NCBI RefSeq assembly: GCF_001704415.2
Contig: NC_030811.1
Location: forward strand, 55,355,591 to 55,419,590
DNA: 64,000 nt
DNA from: Capra hircus
Lineage: Eukaryota; Chordata; Mammalia; Artiodactyla; Bovidae
Direction: 5' to 3'
Position 1 is the stretch's first letter, and the number at the start of each line of letters is the position of its first letter. The notes beneath the pieces were generated by a model. It worked only from the letters and a program-made list of their open reading frames with translations, had not been told where the DNA came from and made no database searches. The position numbers and the translations under genes were made by a program. Shown in pieces: positions 43,633 to 54,270 of the stretch.

Positions 43633-43762
43633 TTAGTTAATTAAAAAAATAATAATAAAGGTTTCTGTAGGAATTTTGTTAGACAAAATAATGTAAATGA
43701 AGCCATTTTCAACCTCAGTAGTGATTTAAGAAATAGAAATTTAAATTACACTAAAATAGACA

Positions 43763-44184
43763 TGTATGGACACAAGAGTTGGACTATAGAGAAAGCTGAG
43801 CACAGAAAAATTGATGCTTTTGAACTGTGGTGTTGGAGAAGACTCTTGAGAGGCCCTTGGACAGCAAGGAGATCCAACCAGTCCATCCTAAAGGAGAGCA
43901 GTCCTGGGTGTTCATTGGAAGGACTGATGTTGAAGCTGAAACTCCAATACTTTGGCCACCCAATGCAAAGAGCTGACTCATTGGAAAAGACTCTGATGCT
44001 GGGAAAAATTGAGGGCAGGAAGAGAAGGGGATAACAGAGGATGAGATGGTTGGATGGAGTCACCAACTCAATGGACATTAGTCTGGGTAAACTGCAGGAG
44101 GTGGTGATGGACAGGGAGGCCTGGCGTGTTGCAGTGCATGGGGTCACAAAGAGTAGGACATGACTGAGTGACTGAACTGAATTG
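43763..44184 (+). mobile_element. BovB LINE 3' end, sense, 5'-truncated, with target duplication
   Basis: AAAATAGACA at 43753-43762 recurs at 44185-44194. The translated part (KIDAFELWCWRRLLRGPWTA, MLKLKLQYFGHPMQRADSLE) is the BovB C-terminal region. It ends ACTGAACTGAATTG. Confidence 0.93.
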
Positions 44185-44508
44185 AAAATAGACAAATGAG
44201 TTACTAAACTGATGGAGGTATAAGAAATCATAATGATCTAATATTGGCAAGAATACTCATTGTTTTCTGAAGGCAATAAAACAATACATATCAGAAATAA
44301 TGCAAATGGTTTACCTTCTAAGCTGTGTGTACCGTCTAGAATGTCATCCTAAAACAAGAAATGTGAAAAAATAGAACTAGCCTAGATATCCAACATAGAA
44401 AATAGTTTAAATAAATAATTCTGGGTGTCATGCAGTGATAAATTAGAATACAACTGGTATTTTATACCACAGTGGTTACAGACTTAGAGTTAGGAGACAA
44501 AAACAAAT

Positions 44509-44678
44509 GTGGTAGTCACTCAGTTGTGTCCCATTCTTTGTGACCCCATGGACTGTAGCCCGCCAGGCCCATCTGTCCATGGCATTCACCAGACGAGAAT
44601 ATGGAGTGGCTAGCCATTCCCTTCACCAGGGGATCTTCCCACCCAGGTCTCCCATATTATAGACAGATTGCATGTTCC
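44509..44678 (-). mobile_element. Bov-tA SINE, antisense, partial
   Basis: GTGGTAGTCACTCAGTTGTG to TCCCATATTATAGACAGATT. The tRNA head is missing. Confidence 0.88.
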
Positions 44679-44683
44679 TACAG

Positions 44684-45404
44684 GAAAGTGAAAGAGAAGA
44701 ATGAAAAAGCTGGCTTAAAACTCAACATTTAGCAAACTAAGATGATGGTATCCAGTCCCATCACTTCATGCTAAATAGATGGGAAAACAATAGAAACGGT
44801 GACAGACTTTATTTTTTGGATCTCCAAAATCACTGCAGATGATGACTGCAGCCATGAAATTAAAAGACGCTTGCTCCTTGGAAGAAAAGCTATGACCAAC
44901 CTAGATAGCATATTAAAAAGCAGAGACATTACTTTGCTGACAAAGGTCTGTTTAGTCAAAGCTAAGGTTTTTCAAGTAGTCGTATATGGATGTGAGATTT
45001 GGACCATAAAGAAAGCTGAGCGCCAAAGAATCAGTGCTTTTGAACTGTGGTTTGTTAGAGAAGACTCTTGAGAGAGTCCCTTGGACTGCAAGGAGATCCA
45101 ACCAGTCCATCCTAAAGGAGATCAGTCCTAAATATTCATTGGATGGACTGATGCTGGAGCTGAAACTCCAATAGTTTGGCCACCTGATGCGAAGAACCGA
45201 CTGATTGGAAAAGACCCTGATACTGGGAAAGATTGAAGGCAGGAGGAGAAGGGGACGACGGAGGATGAGATGGTTAGATGGCATCACCGACTCAATGGAC
45301 ATGAGTTTGACTAGGCTCCGGGAGCTGGTGATGGACAGGGAAGCCTGATGTGCTGCAGTCCATGGGGTCACAAGAGTTGGACATGACTGAGTGACTGAAT
45401 TGAA
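44684..45404 (+). mobile_element. BovB LINE 3' part, sense, 5'-truncated
   Basis: It translates to KITADDDCSHEIKRRLLLGR and SRDITLLTKVCLVKAKVFQV, then is frameshifted after AFELW. The tail is GAGTGACTGAATTGAACAG. It lies directly after an antisense Bov-tA fragment. Confidence 0.92.
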
Positions 45405-45964
45405 CAGTAAAGTATCTCAATTTGCTTATATAAAATTATGTGTTTAAACCATAAAATGCACATAAAAATTAAATATGAGATAAACTACAAGTGATAGTTT
45501 GGTGACTATCTCATGGTGATGAGTTTCAGGTAATATTTGTTTTCTGTACCTTTTTTACCTTTTATATCATACAAATTTAAATGCTTTAAGCAAGTTTCTA
45601 ACCCTTAGCCCTCTGACAACAACAACAATAAAAAATCAATCTATTGATCCATCAAGAGACAGAGAGGGAGAGATCACAGTACCAACAGTGGCAGTCTCTA
45701 GATGATAGAATTACATGCGGCGTTTCCTTCTTTTGCTCATCCATATTTTCTAATTTGACTATGCAGAATGATTATTCAACAAAGATAATCCTAAATGTTA
45801 ATGTTTACAACTTAAATATATTGGGGGACTTAGAGAAAACTAAATTATTAATGTTTTGCTAGTAGAATTTTTGCTCCAAAGCAGATTTGGAAAAGGTACT
45901 TTCATATCCTATATCCAGATTGGTCTTCTTTCTCATCAGTTACCACCAAACTAGAATCTGTCTA

Positions 45965-46078
45965 TTCTCTCTCAGGTTTTCCCTTCCCTCTGATCACCTC
46001 CTTTCCTTTTCTCTTTCTCTCCCTCTTCCCTTCCCGTTTTTCTCTCTCTGCCTCTTCTCTCTTCCTCATTTTCTTCAG
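45965..46078. repeat. Polypyrimidine (CT-rich) tract
   Basis: About 110 bases consist mostly of C and T (CTCTTTCTCTCCCTCTTCCC and similar). Open frames here on both strands are Ser/Leu/Pro- or Lys/Glu/Arg-rich artefacts of composition. Confidence 0.9.
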
Positions 46079-46214
46079 TAGGCAGACAAATTCCACAGTC
46101 CCTGCTATCTTCCTCTTTTTTTCCTCTACCAATAACCACTTCCCCTTGTTGTTATTGCCCTTGATGAATGACACCTCCACACTGAAGAATGTGGATGAAA
46201 CGGCAACCATTTGC

Positions 46215-46320
46215 TCTCTTGTGCTAAACTGTGTTCTTCTTAGGAATAGGAATTTTGTCCTATTTACCCAGTATTCCCAAGCCTAACCCAGTGCCTGACC
46301 TATTGTGGAATCCCACACAT
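46215..46320 (+). repeat. L2 LINE 3' tail, sense
   Basis: TTCTTAGGAATAGGAATTTTG, TTTACCCAGTATTCCCAAGC and CCCAGTGCCTGACCTATTGT match the L2 end. 46320-46770 shows no recognised feature. Confidence 0.6.
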
Positions 46321-46776
46321 ACATGTTGCCTCCCCACAATGGTCTTTACCATCCAGGCTTCTCTTGCTTGAGCCAAGAGTTCCCAGTTCTAATTCATGGA
46401 GACTTAATGTTGCAGCAGTGCATTATGGGCAGAGTATAATGACTTATAATGTAATACATCTTAAAATGAAATACATGGTACTTTTAATGATTTCACTTAT
46501 ATGGGTTTCAATATTTTATATGAATATATCCAATTTGTACATTCTTTTTAAATGTATAAATTGCTCTTTCAATCTTTTCAAGTTGCATTTAGTACTAAGT
46601 AATGTAGACAATTTACTTTGCTTTTGTACAATTTGCAGCAACATGTCTCAGAAAGCTGGTTTACCTGAATATATGTGGAATCAGTTGCTGAACTTTACAT
46701 TCCAGTCAATTGCAATTACTATTAAGAAGCAGTTCCTTGTTAATTAACAATTACATCAACACACAGTTTTCAGTGT

Positions 46777-47024
46777 CCCAACCCCACTCCAGTACTCTTG
46801 CCTGGAAAGTCCTATGGATGGAGGAGTCTGGTGGGCTGCAGTCCATGGGGTCGCTAAGAGTCAGACATGACTTCACTTTCACTTTCACTTTTCACTTTCA
46901 TGCATTGAAGAAGGAAATGGCAACCCACTCCAGTGTTCTTGCCTGGAGAATCCCAGGGACGGGGGAGCCTGGTGGGCTGCTGTCTATGGGGTCGCACAAA
47001 GTCGGACACGACTGAAGCGACTTA
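46777..47024 (+). mobile_element. BOV-A2 SINE, sense
   Basis: CAACCCCACTCCAGTACTCT to ACTGAAGCGACTTAGCAAGC. It sits immediately before the BovB body. Confidence 0.92.
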
Positions 47025-47029
47025 GCAAG

Positions 47030-48371
47030 CAGTTTTAATTACATTCCAACTCCAAAGAAAGGCAATGCCAAAGAATGCTCAAACTACCACACAATTGTAC
47101 TCATCTCACATGCTAGTAAAGTAATGCTCAAAATTCTCCAAGCCAGGCTTCAGCAATGCATGAACCGTGAACTTCCTGATGTTCAAGCTGGTTTTAGAAA
47201 AGGCAGAGGAACCAGAGATCAAATTGCCAACATCTGCTGGATCATGAAAAAAGCAAGAGAGTTCCAGAAAAACATTTATTTCTGCTTTATTGACTATGCC
47301 AAAGCCTTTGACTGTGTGGATCACAATAAACTGTGGAAAATTCTGAAAGAGATGGGAATACCAGACCACCTAACCGGCCTCTTGAGAAATCTGTATGCAG
47401 GTCAGGAAGCAGCAGTTAGAACTGGACATGGAACAACAGACTGGTTCCAAATAGGAAAAGGAGTACGTCAAGGCTGTATATTGTCACCCTGCTTATTTAA
47501 CTTCTATGCAGAGTACATCATGAGAAACGCTGGACTGGAAGAAACACAAGCTGGGATCAAGATTGCTGGGAGAAATATCAATAACCTCAGATATGCAGAT
47601 GACACCACCCTTATGGCAGAAAGTGAAGAGGAACTAAAAAGCCTCTTGATGAAAGTGAAAGTGGAAGTGAAAAAGTTGGCCTAAAGCTCAACATTCAGAA
47701 AACAAAGATCATGGCATCCGGTCCCAACACTTCATGGGAAATAGATGGGGAAACAGTGGAAACAGTGTCAGACTTTATTTTTCTGGGCTCCAACATCGCT
47801 GCAGATGGTGATTGCAGCCATGAAATTAAAAGATGCTTACTCCTTGGAAGAAAAGTTTTGACCAACCTAGATAGTATATTCAAAAGCAGAGACATTACTT
47901 TGCCGACTAAGGTCCATCTAGTCAAGGCTATAGTTTTTCCTGTGGTCATGTATAGATGTGAGAGTTGGACTGTGAAGAAGGCTGAGTGCCGAAGAATTGA
48001 TGCTTTTGAACTGTGGTGTTGGAGAAGACTCTTGAGAGTCCCTTGGACTGCAAGGAGATCCAACCAGTCCATTCTGAAGATCAGCCCTGGGATTTCTTTG
48101 GAAGGAATGATGCTAAAGCTGAAACTCCAGTACTTTGGCCACCTCATTCGAGGAGTTGACTCATTGGAAAAGACTGTGATGCTGGGAGGGATCAGGGGGC
48201 AGGAGGAGAAGGGGATGACCGAGGATGAGATGGCTGGATGGCATCACTGACTCGATGGACGTGAGTCTGAGTGAACTCTGGGAGTTGGTGATGGACAGGG
48301 AGGCCTGGCATGCTGCGATTCATGGGGTCGCAGAGTCGAACACGACTGAGCAACTGAACTGAACTGAACTG
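47030..48371 (+). mobile_element. BovB LINE, reverse-transcriptase to 3' end, sense, best-preserved copy
   Basis: It starts within the reverse transcriptase (TTCCAACTCCAAAGAAAGGC) and runs to the ACTGAACTGAACTGATT end. It is 5'-truncated, with no endonuclease domain. Two long frames cover almost all of it, separated by one small deletion. Confidence 0.93.
47124..48250 (+). pseudogene. BovB reverse-transcriptase fragment, one frameshift
   Basis: 47124-47684 encodes core reverse-transcriptase blocks: PDVQAGFRKGRGTRDQIAN, FIDYAKAFDCVDHNKLWKIL with the block-A Asp, GVRQGCILSPCLFNFYAEYI, and LRYADDTTLMAESEEELKSL. The YADD catalytic box is intact at 47592-47603. A small deletion near 47665-47680 shifts the frame. 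47711-48250 then continues with the C-terminal region (CSHEIKRCLLLGRKVLTNLD and onward). The endonuclease half is missing, so this is a dead copy. Confidence 0.92.
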
Positions 48372-48401
48372 ATTGCAATTATCACAGTATTCTTTCCTCT
48401 T

Positions 48402-48707
48402 GTAAAAAAACGTTTATTTGCTTATTGCTCATATTTGGCTGTCCTGGGTCTTTGTCGCTGTGCGGGCTTTTCTCTGGTTGCGCTGCGTGGGCTTCTCACT
48501 GCAGCGGCTTCTCTTGGTGCAGAGTACCGGCTCCAGGGCACATGGGCTTCAGTACTTGCGGCTCCCGAGTCTAGAGTGCATGCTCAATAGTTGTGTCACA
48601 TGAACTAGTTGCCCCAAGGCATGTGGATCTTCCTGGCGCAGAGATCAAACCCGCGTCTCCTGCATTGGCAGGTGGATTCTTTACCACTGAGCCACCAGGG
48701 AAGCCCC
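48402..48707 (-). mobile_element. CHR-type SINE, antisense, with 14-bp target duplication
   Basis: TATTCTTTCCTCTT at 48388-48401 recurs exactly at 48708-48721. The body reads TTTGGCTGTCCTGGGTCTTT to CTGAGCCACCAGGGAAGCCCC. Confidence 0.92.
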
Positions 48708-48814
48708 TATTCTTTCCTCTTTAGAAATAAAATGTCAAGAAATTAAGTACCTAGACTAAGCTTTTGAGAAGGACCAAAAGTCAAGGCAGGATCTTTTTAA
48801 TTCAGATCTACTCC

Positions 48815-49260
48815 TCCTTCCATACTAAATTCATTCAACAAATATTCAGTGAGTACTTATACATACAAGAACCTGCTCTTGGTACTGGGGATACAAATGG
48901 AACCCAAAGAGAACTTAGTCTCATAGAGCTTTCAAGATTTAGGAAGCCAATTAATTGTTAAAATACAATTGTGCTAAGTGTCAAAAGCAAAAAATAAAAA
49001 ATGAATTGAAATCTACTCACGTCCCAGTAACAGCCAAGCACAGATCTGAGTGCATTGATAAAGCATCATTTTAACTTCTTGGCAACATTTCAGGGCTGAC
49101 TCTGTGTCAGGCACACTTCCAGGGACTTTCCATCAATTAATTCATGGACTCCTCCCTTGGAGGTGGATTCTATCATTATCATTCCCATTACACAGATGGG
49201 TTAACTGATACAGAGAGACTGTGTGGCTCCCCACGGCCACACATCTCAGAGCCCCTGACT
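48815..49260 (-). repeat. L2 3' tail followed by MIR, both antisense
   Basis: TTCAACAAATATTCAGTGAG to GAACTTAGTCTCATAGAGCT at 48815-48965 fits antisense L2. TGACTCTGTGTCAGGCACAC with CCCATTACACAGATGGGTTA at 49085-49260 fits antisense MIR. Confidence 0.65.
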
Positions 49261-49839
49261 ATCTCTTATTTCTGGTTGCCTTCTAAATTGCCTTTGACAG
49301 AACCCCTGTGATGATAAGCTCTTAGTTCTTGCCTTAAATCCTAGTTCAGAAAGTCTACTGAAACAGAGTTGCTCAAGATAAAACTTAGATCATGACGCTT
49401 GGAAGATATTGATTTCTATGATAACCTCCTATATGAGAACCAACTTTGGCATCCATACTTTCATACCTGGGTTATTATCATTGGCTTCCTCAATGCTGTG
49501 ATTTGCTAACTTGAAGGTAAAAATGGACCCTGTTGGCCCTGAGAAGAGGGGCTGGAGTGCCCATCTCTTTTGTTGTTTGCTTGGCTAGGTGGTCTTATCT
49601 TTTTGGTGGGGCTGGGAGGGGAATCAGTGCACAGGGAAGAGAATAGCCAGAATGGAGGGAACGGATTGCTGGCGACTGCCTGTTCCCAAGACAGATTAGG
49701 ATCAGGACACTGGTGCAGCACAAGTCTCAGTGGCTCTGTCCCTTGGCTCAGTCGCCTGGCCTCAATTTGAGTCCAATTGCTTAATTTTCTGCACACCCCA
49801 TGAAAGCCAATTCCCATGCTGCTCTGTGTCTTCTTTATA

Positions 49840-50460
49840 TTTCTCCATAATGCCGTCTCTGGCTGTTTAACTGCGGCAGGCTTTATGATAAGGGTTACTG
49901 TTTGTTTTTTTCTTCGTTGGCAGTAGGCAAAGACTTAATTTTAAGAGGCACACTCAAACTCAAACAGCCCTGAACGACTTACACAGAAAGCAGGGTGTTT
50001 TCTAGGCTTGTTTTTGAAATATTACAATTTTTTTATTAGGCAATTTTATCATTGTTATAAATAAGTAATTGTACTGGGGAGAAGGGATAATCCTTATTTA
50101 ATTAAATTCATCTATACTCCCAGGTTGGCAGCAACAAGACATATGTGAGACTAATACCCACAGCCTGCCTCTTTGCATGTGCAATTAAAAATTCACTCTA
50201 CAGTAGCACTGCCAGCTTCGTGTTGCTTTTGGCATTTACAAATTCTTTTATTTTGTGACTTTTTTTTTTACCATACACATATGCTGGAGCAGATGTTGCT
50301 TATTTGTTGTTTATTCAAATCTGTAGGCTCTGGCAGCTAACTCCATTGTTCTGTAATGAAGCTTTATTCACTGTCCTGTATTAGGACCCAGCGCCTGCAC
50401 GAGAGGCTGCGTTAGCTCCCAGTAGGACACCACAATTATTGCCCTTGTAGTTGGCTGTTT
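49840..50460. promoter_or_regulatory. Candidate conserved noncoding element with E-boxes and homeodomain cores
   Basis: A repeat-free block of about 620 bp. It contains CAGATG (50290-50295), CATATG (50140 and 50278), CATGTG (50176-50181) and TTTAATTAAA near 50097. The texture, AT-rich cores with preserved mixed-composition islands, is that of a vertebrate enhancer. No repeats were recognised from 49260 to 51540. Confidence 0.35.
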
Positions 50461-51540
50461 ATAGTCGGAAGCTTGCAATGGGGAGAAAAATCAACAACAA
50501 CAAAGGGCTGGGTGGTTACGTTCGGGGTGAATGGAAAGGAACGGAACAGGCGGGAAGGTCACCCTGCCTTACTCTGCTCCGTAGTTCTGCCTGGTGGCCT
50601 CGGCCTGGCATACAGGCTCATCTGTTGTGGGGATTTGGGGTCTGAGTCTGGGAAGCAGTCCTTCCCTGCTCTTTCTCTTCTTTTTCTTTCTTTTAGTCTC
50701 TCTAGCTGTTTAATTCGTTCACAAGCAGGGTGTCTAGTGCATCTTCCCACCCCCTCCTCCACCCCCCTTTTTCCCAGTGCATACACAGATTCATTAGCAG
50801 CCACACTTAGTCCAGCACAAAACTCTTCCTTCCATATATCACACCCTCGTCACATCCTTCCTCATCCACGTACTGTTTCTGGCTGCCTGTGTCTTGGGGT
50901 AGCCACACTTCATAAAGTCGAGAATGTCAGGTCCACGTTGACCAAAATAAAGACCTGCTGATCCCTAGAGCTCCAATGCCAATTTGGAGACATTCGCCTT
51001 CTGGAAAACCCCTGTCTTGGCCAGGAGGCAATCAATCAGAGATGTAACCACCTCCATCTGGCACATTATGACATGGAACCTCACTATTAACACATTTGTG
51101 ATTCATCTTGTCCCAACGAGTGGTGCCAGGGATCAAACCACATCCTCCCTCCCCGTGGCAGCTGGGAGCACTCTAGCTTCCCAGCATGCAGAGTTAACAC
51201 ATTGGCTCCTGTGATATCGCAAGTAACAATTCTTTTAATTATCACACCTTCCCTCCCCCTCCCCACCTACTCCACAGACATTTTGGCACCATGGGGATAT
51301 TTTGCAGCCGGCAATCAGTACTTTTCTTAATTGACTGAGTATGTTCCAATAGCATGGAAGCTGTTATTATCCACTATCATACGAAAGGGGCAGTTGCTTG
51401 ATGCTAAGTTCTGTAGCTATAACCCTACATTTGTTTGGAAGCTTTTACTTCCATAAAGATGCTCTAGTGTTCATTCTTGCTTCCGTAAGGATGCTCTAGT
51501 GTTCATTTAAAAAAAAAATTCATTTCTCCTAATTGTCCAT
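50461..51540. other. Repeat-free moderately GC-rich stretch, no gene assigned
   Basis: A 162-codon frame (50473-50961) and overlapping frames exist but show no family motifs, and pyrimidine-rich patches (50665-50700, 50745-50775) inflate them. Two 20-base near-identical pieces, AAGATGCTCTAGTGTTCATT and AGGATGCTCTAGTGTTCATT, sit near 51457 and 51488. Confidence 0.5.
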
Positions 51541-51895
51541 ACATTCATATGTCCTTAGGATTGAATTCAAGGTCTTTCCCATTCTGGCCTCAGTCTCAAC
51601 TCCTTTCCCACAGCCCAGATTGCATATATTGGGGTTTCTCTGCATCCCCTAGCATTCCCCACTTCCAATTTTCTTTTCCACCTGCAAAAGTCATCCACAC
51701 TTCAAGGTCTTAGTTCTGTTATTGCCTCTTCTATCATCTCTTCCAAGAACCATATTCCCTGGAGTACTCCTTCTGTAGTGCTCCCATAAACTTTGATATG
51801 CCTTTACCATAGGCCTGAACATAGTTTGCCTTGAATTGTAATTAGTTGGTGCAAAACATATGTCCCTAACTAAGTTTCTATTTATTTTGAGCATT
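51540..51895 (+). repeat. L2 LINE 3' region, sense
   Basis: AGGTCTTTCCCATTCTGGCC, CATCCACACTTCAAGGTCTT, and CCAAGAACCATATTCCCTGG run in L2 order. The end near 51890 is unclear. Confidence 0.55.
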
Positions 51896-52004
51896 CTTTG
51901 CCTACATCTCTGTAGCCATGTCTTGACCTGGGCTTGATATCACATCTGTGGAGTGGTTAGCATTGGAAATAAGTTTAAGGAATGGGGATAAACCTGTATT
52001 GAGT

Positions 52005-52200
52005 ATTCTATGTGCTGAACATCACACACAGCACTTCACATTCTTAACATCACCCTTAAAACTCCTATCGGAATAAGTGGATTTTACTCCCATTTTACAG
52101 ATGAGGGAACTGAGTCTCAGAGAAGATAAGTAATTGGATCAAGATAACCTAACTATTGAATGGCTGAACTAGGATTCACAGATCTATCTGATTCAAAAAC
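52005..52200 (-). repeat. MIR SINE, antisense
   Basis: GAGTATTCTATGTGCTGAAC, CCCATTTTACAGATGAGGGA, ACTGAGTCTCAGAGAAGATA and GGATTCACAGATCTATCTGA are clear antisense MIR. Confidence 0.85.
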
Positions 52201-52390
52201 TTTTATTCCTGCCAAAACATTCCTCTATTTCCCTAGCAAAATCTTTAACATTATGTTAGAATAAAGGTACAACCCTAATATTAAAATGTAGATAGAATTA
52301 GATTTATAATTCATGAAAGCACCACTCTCCTTCTAAGGAAATATTAAAATCAAAGTATATTAATATGATTGACATGATCCACACCAAAAA

Positions 52391-52401
52391 GGGGGGGGGG
52401 G
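52391..52401. repeat. Poly-G run
   Basis: Eleven consecutive G follow AAAAA. A short homopolymer, possibly a sequencing-sensitive site. Confidence 0.95.
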
Positions 52402-52651
52402 CAAACCAAAGTTTATGAATTAACCAGGGGTTGAGTTTATTTAAATCCAGGCTTATTAATAATAATAATTAGTAGTAGTATCATTATATAAAATGTCACA
52501 GAACTGTGCTAGATGAAAATAAACAAGAGTATGCTCTTTGATACCCCTTTTAAAACTTAATTTTTTGTTTATCAAAACAAATGATACATTTTGGGGTGTT
52601 TTCAGAGGATAGCTTGTGTCATATATGAAACCAGCAATCATTTATTTAGAC

Positions 52652-52921
52652 TGCTGCTGCTGCTACTAAGTTGCTTCAGTCATGTCCGACTCTGTGCGAC
52701 CCCATAGATGGCAGCCCACCAGGCTCCACCGTCCCTGGGATTCTCCAGGCAAGAACACTGGAGTGGGTTGCCATTTCCTTCTCCAATGCATGAAAGTGAA
52801 AAGTGAAAGTGAAGTCGCTCAGTCGTGTCCGACTCTTAGCGACACTGTGGACTGCAGCCCACCAGGCTCCTCCATCCATGGGACTTCCCAGGCAAGAGTA
52901 CTGGAGTGGGGTGCCATTGCA
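52652..52921 (-). mobile_element. BOV-A2 SINE, antisense
   Basis: TGCTGCTGCTGCTACTAAGT to GAGTGGGGTGCCATTGCAT, two units. Confidence 0.93.
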
Positions 52922-53089
52922 TGAGGTTGTTTTTAAAGAGAATTAGAAAATCAATCTTTCAGAGGCCTTTTTTCTGAGCCTGGAAAGGTGATTATGGAAG
53001 GAATGGAGGGTGTAGCTAAGAGAAAATAAGAGAAGAGAAAGAGGATACATTTCAGATTTTTTTTTAAATCACATGATTTATGCCCTATT

Positions 53090-53319
53090 CTTGGGCTTCC
53101 CAGGTGGCTCAGTGGGTAAAGAATCCACCTACAATGCAGGAGACATAAGAGATGTGGGTTTGATTCCCTGGGTCAGGAAGATCTCCTGGAGGAAGAAATG
53201 GCAACCCACTCCAGTATTCTTTCCTGGAGGATCCCATGGACACAGGAGCCTGGCAGGCTATAGTCTATAGGGCAGCAAAGAGATGGACGCGACTGAAGCA
53301 ACTGGGCACATGCATATCC
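53090..53319 (+). mobile_element. Bov-tA SINE, sense, with target duplication
   Basis: ATGCCCTATT at 53080-53089 recurs at 53320-53329. The body starts GGGCTTCCCAGGTGGCTCAG. Confidence 0.94.
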
Positions 53320-53708
53320 ATGCCCTATTTGCCCCAGGTCAACCTCACCACCTTCCCCCACTCCTTTCAAGGTCCCTTTAATTACTGACCAAGTGCTAGT
53401 ATAAAACCATACAAGGTGAATATTGCATTAGGAAACTAGGCCATTAATAAGGGAGTTTGTGTTTTGCCAGAAGTCCAAGGTGGTGTGAAATCAATGTGAA
53501 GATCAATGGGTTGGGGGAGTGCATGGGGAAAAGCATAGCTTCCCACCTTCTTTTCAGGAATCTGTTGGGAGGAAGATCCCAGTTCCTGTCTTGTGTAGCA
53601 AACATTTGCCTGTATGATAAGCACAAAGCTCCAGAAGTTTGAGGAAATGAAAAGGAAACCGGTGCTAGAAGAGGCTTTGAATATTAGGGGTTTTCCTCTC
53701 ATATCTGA

Positions 53709-53955
53709 TCTTTTTTTCTAATTAATTTTTTTTTATTGAAGGATGATTGCTTTACAGAATTTTGTTGTTTTCTGTCAAAGCTCAACATGAATCAGCCATA
53801 GGTATACATATATCCCCTCCCTTTTGAAACTCCCTCCCACCTCCCTCCCCATCCCACTCTAGGTTGATACAGAGCCCCTGTTTGAGTTTCCTGAGCCATA
53901 CAGCAAATTCCCGTTGGCTAACTATGTATTTTGAGTGTTCACCCCACTTTGGAAA
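53709..53955 (-). mobile_element. L1 3' UTR, antisense
   Basis: The T-rich start, then CAACATGAATCAGCCATAGG, CTCCCTCCCACCTCCCTCCC and GAGCCATACAGCAAATTCCC with ATGTATTTTGAG fit artiodactyl L1 in reverse complement. Confidence 0.85.
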
Positions 53956-53984
53956 GAGAGTTGGCATTTTCCCCTCTTAGTCTT

Positions 53985-54270
53985 CCCTGGGAAAGTTGAA
54001 GCCAGAGGTGAGACTGGTTCTTCTCCCTAGGAAGAGAGGTTAGAGCGCGGCTCCAAGCCAGAGCAGCTGAGAATTTGATTGGTTTCTTCTGCTGCCAACT
54101 CTAGTCTGCTCTGATGCCCACACAGACTTCAACGATGATATCTGACATGGTCTATTTCCTTCAGCATGTGCAATTTGCCCACCTGCATGGCAATCACACA
54201 AGTTTAACCTTGGTTATGGTCTGATGCATTAACCGATAAGATTTAGTTACAGTTTATTTTTAAAAAGATA
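53985..54270. promoter_or_regulatory. Candidate conserved noncoding element
   Basis: A repeat-free block with CAGCTG (near 54065), CACCTG (near 54180), CAGCATGTGCAATTTGCCCA and TTTAACCTTGGTTATGG. E-box density and absence of repeats are the only evidence. Confidence 0.25.

Noticed and set aside
43746..44231. 161-codon minus-strand open frame
   Set aside because: It is the antisense of a BovB 3' end. The real (dead) coding sense is on the plus strand.
45887..46210. Ser/Leu/Pro-rich and Lys/Glu/Arg-rich frames on opposite strands
   Set aside because: Both come from one polypyrimidine tract. Composition alone explains them.
46710..48381. ATTGCAATTA near 46710 and 48372 as a target duplication for the best-preserved BovB
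   Set aside because: About 300 bases of non-BovB sequence (including a BOV-A2) lie between the left copy and the BovB start. The match is short and AT-rich, so it may be coincidence.
50473..50961. 162-codon plus-strand open frame
   Set aside because: No motif and no convincing splice partners. It includes CT-rich patches, and the overlapping frames on both strands are also open. Not supported as an exon of the ITPRID1-like gene.
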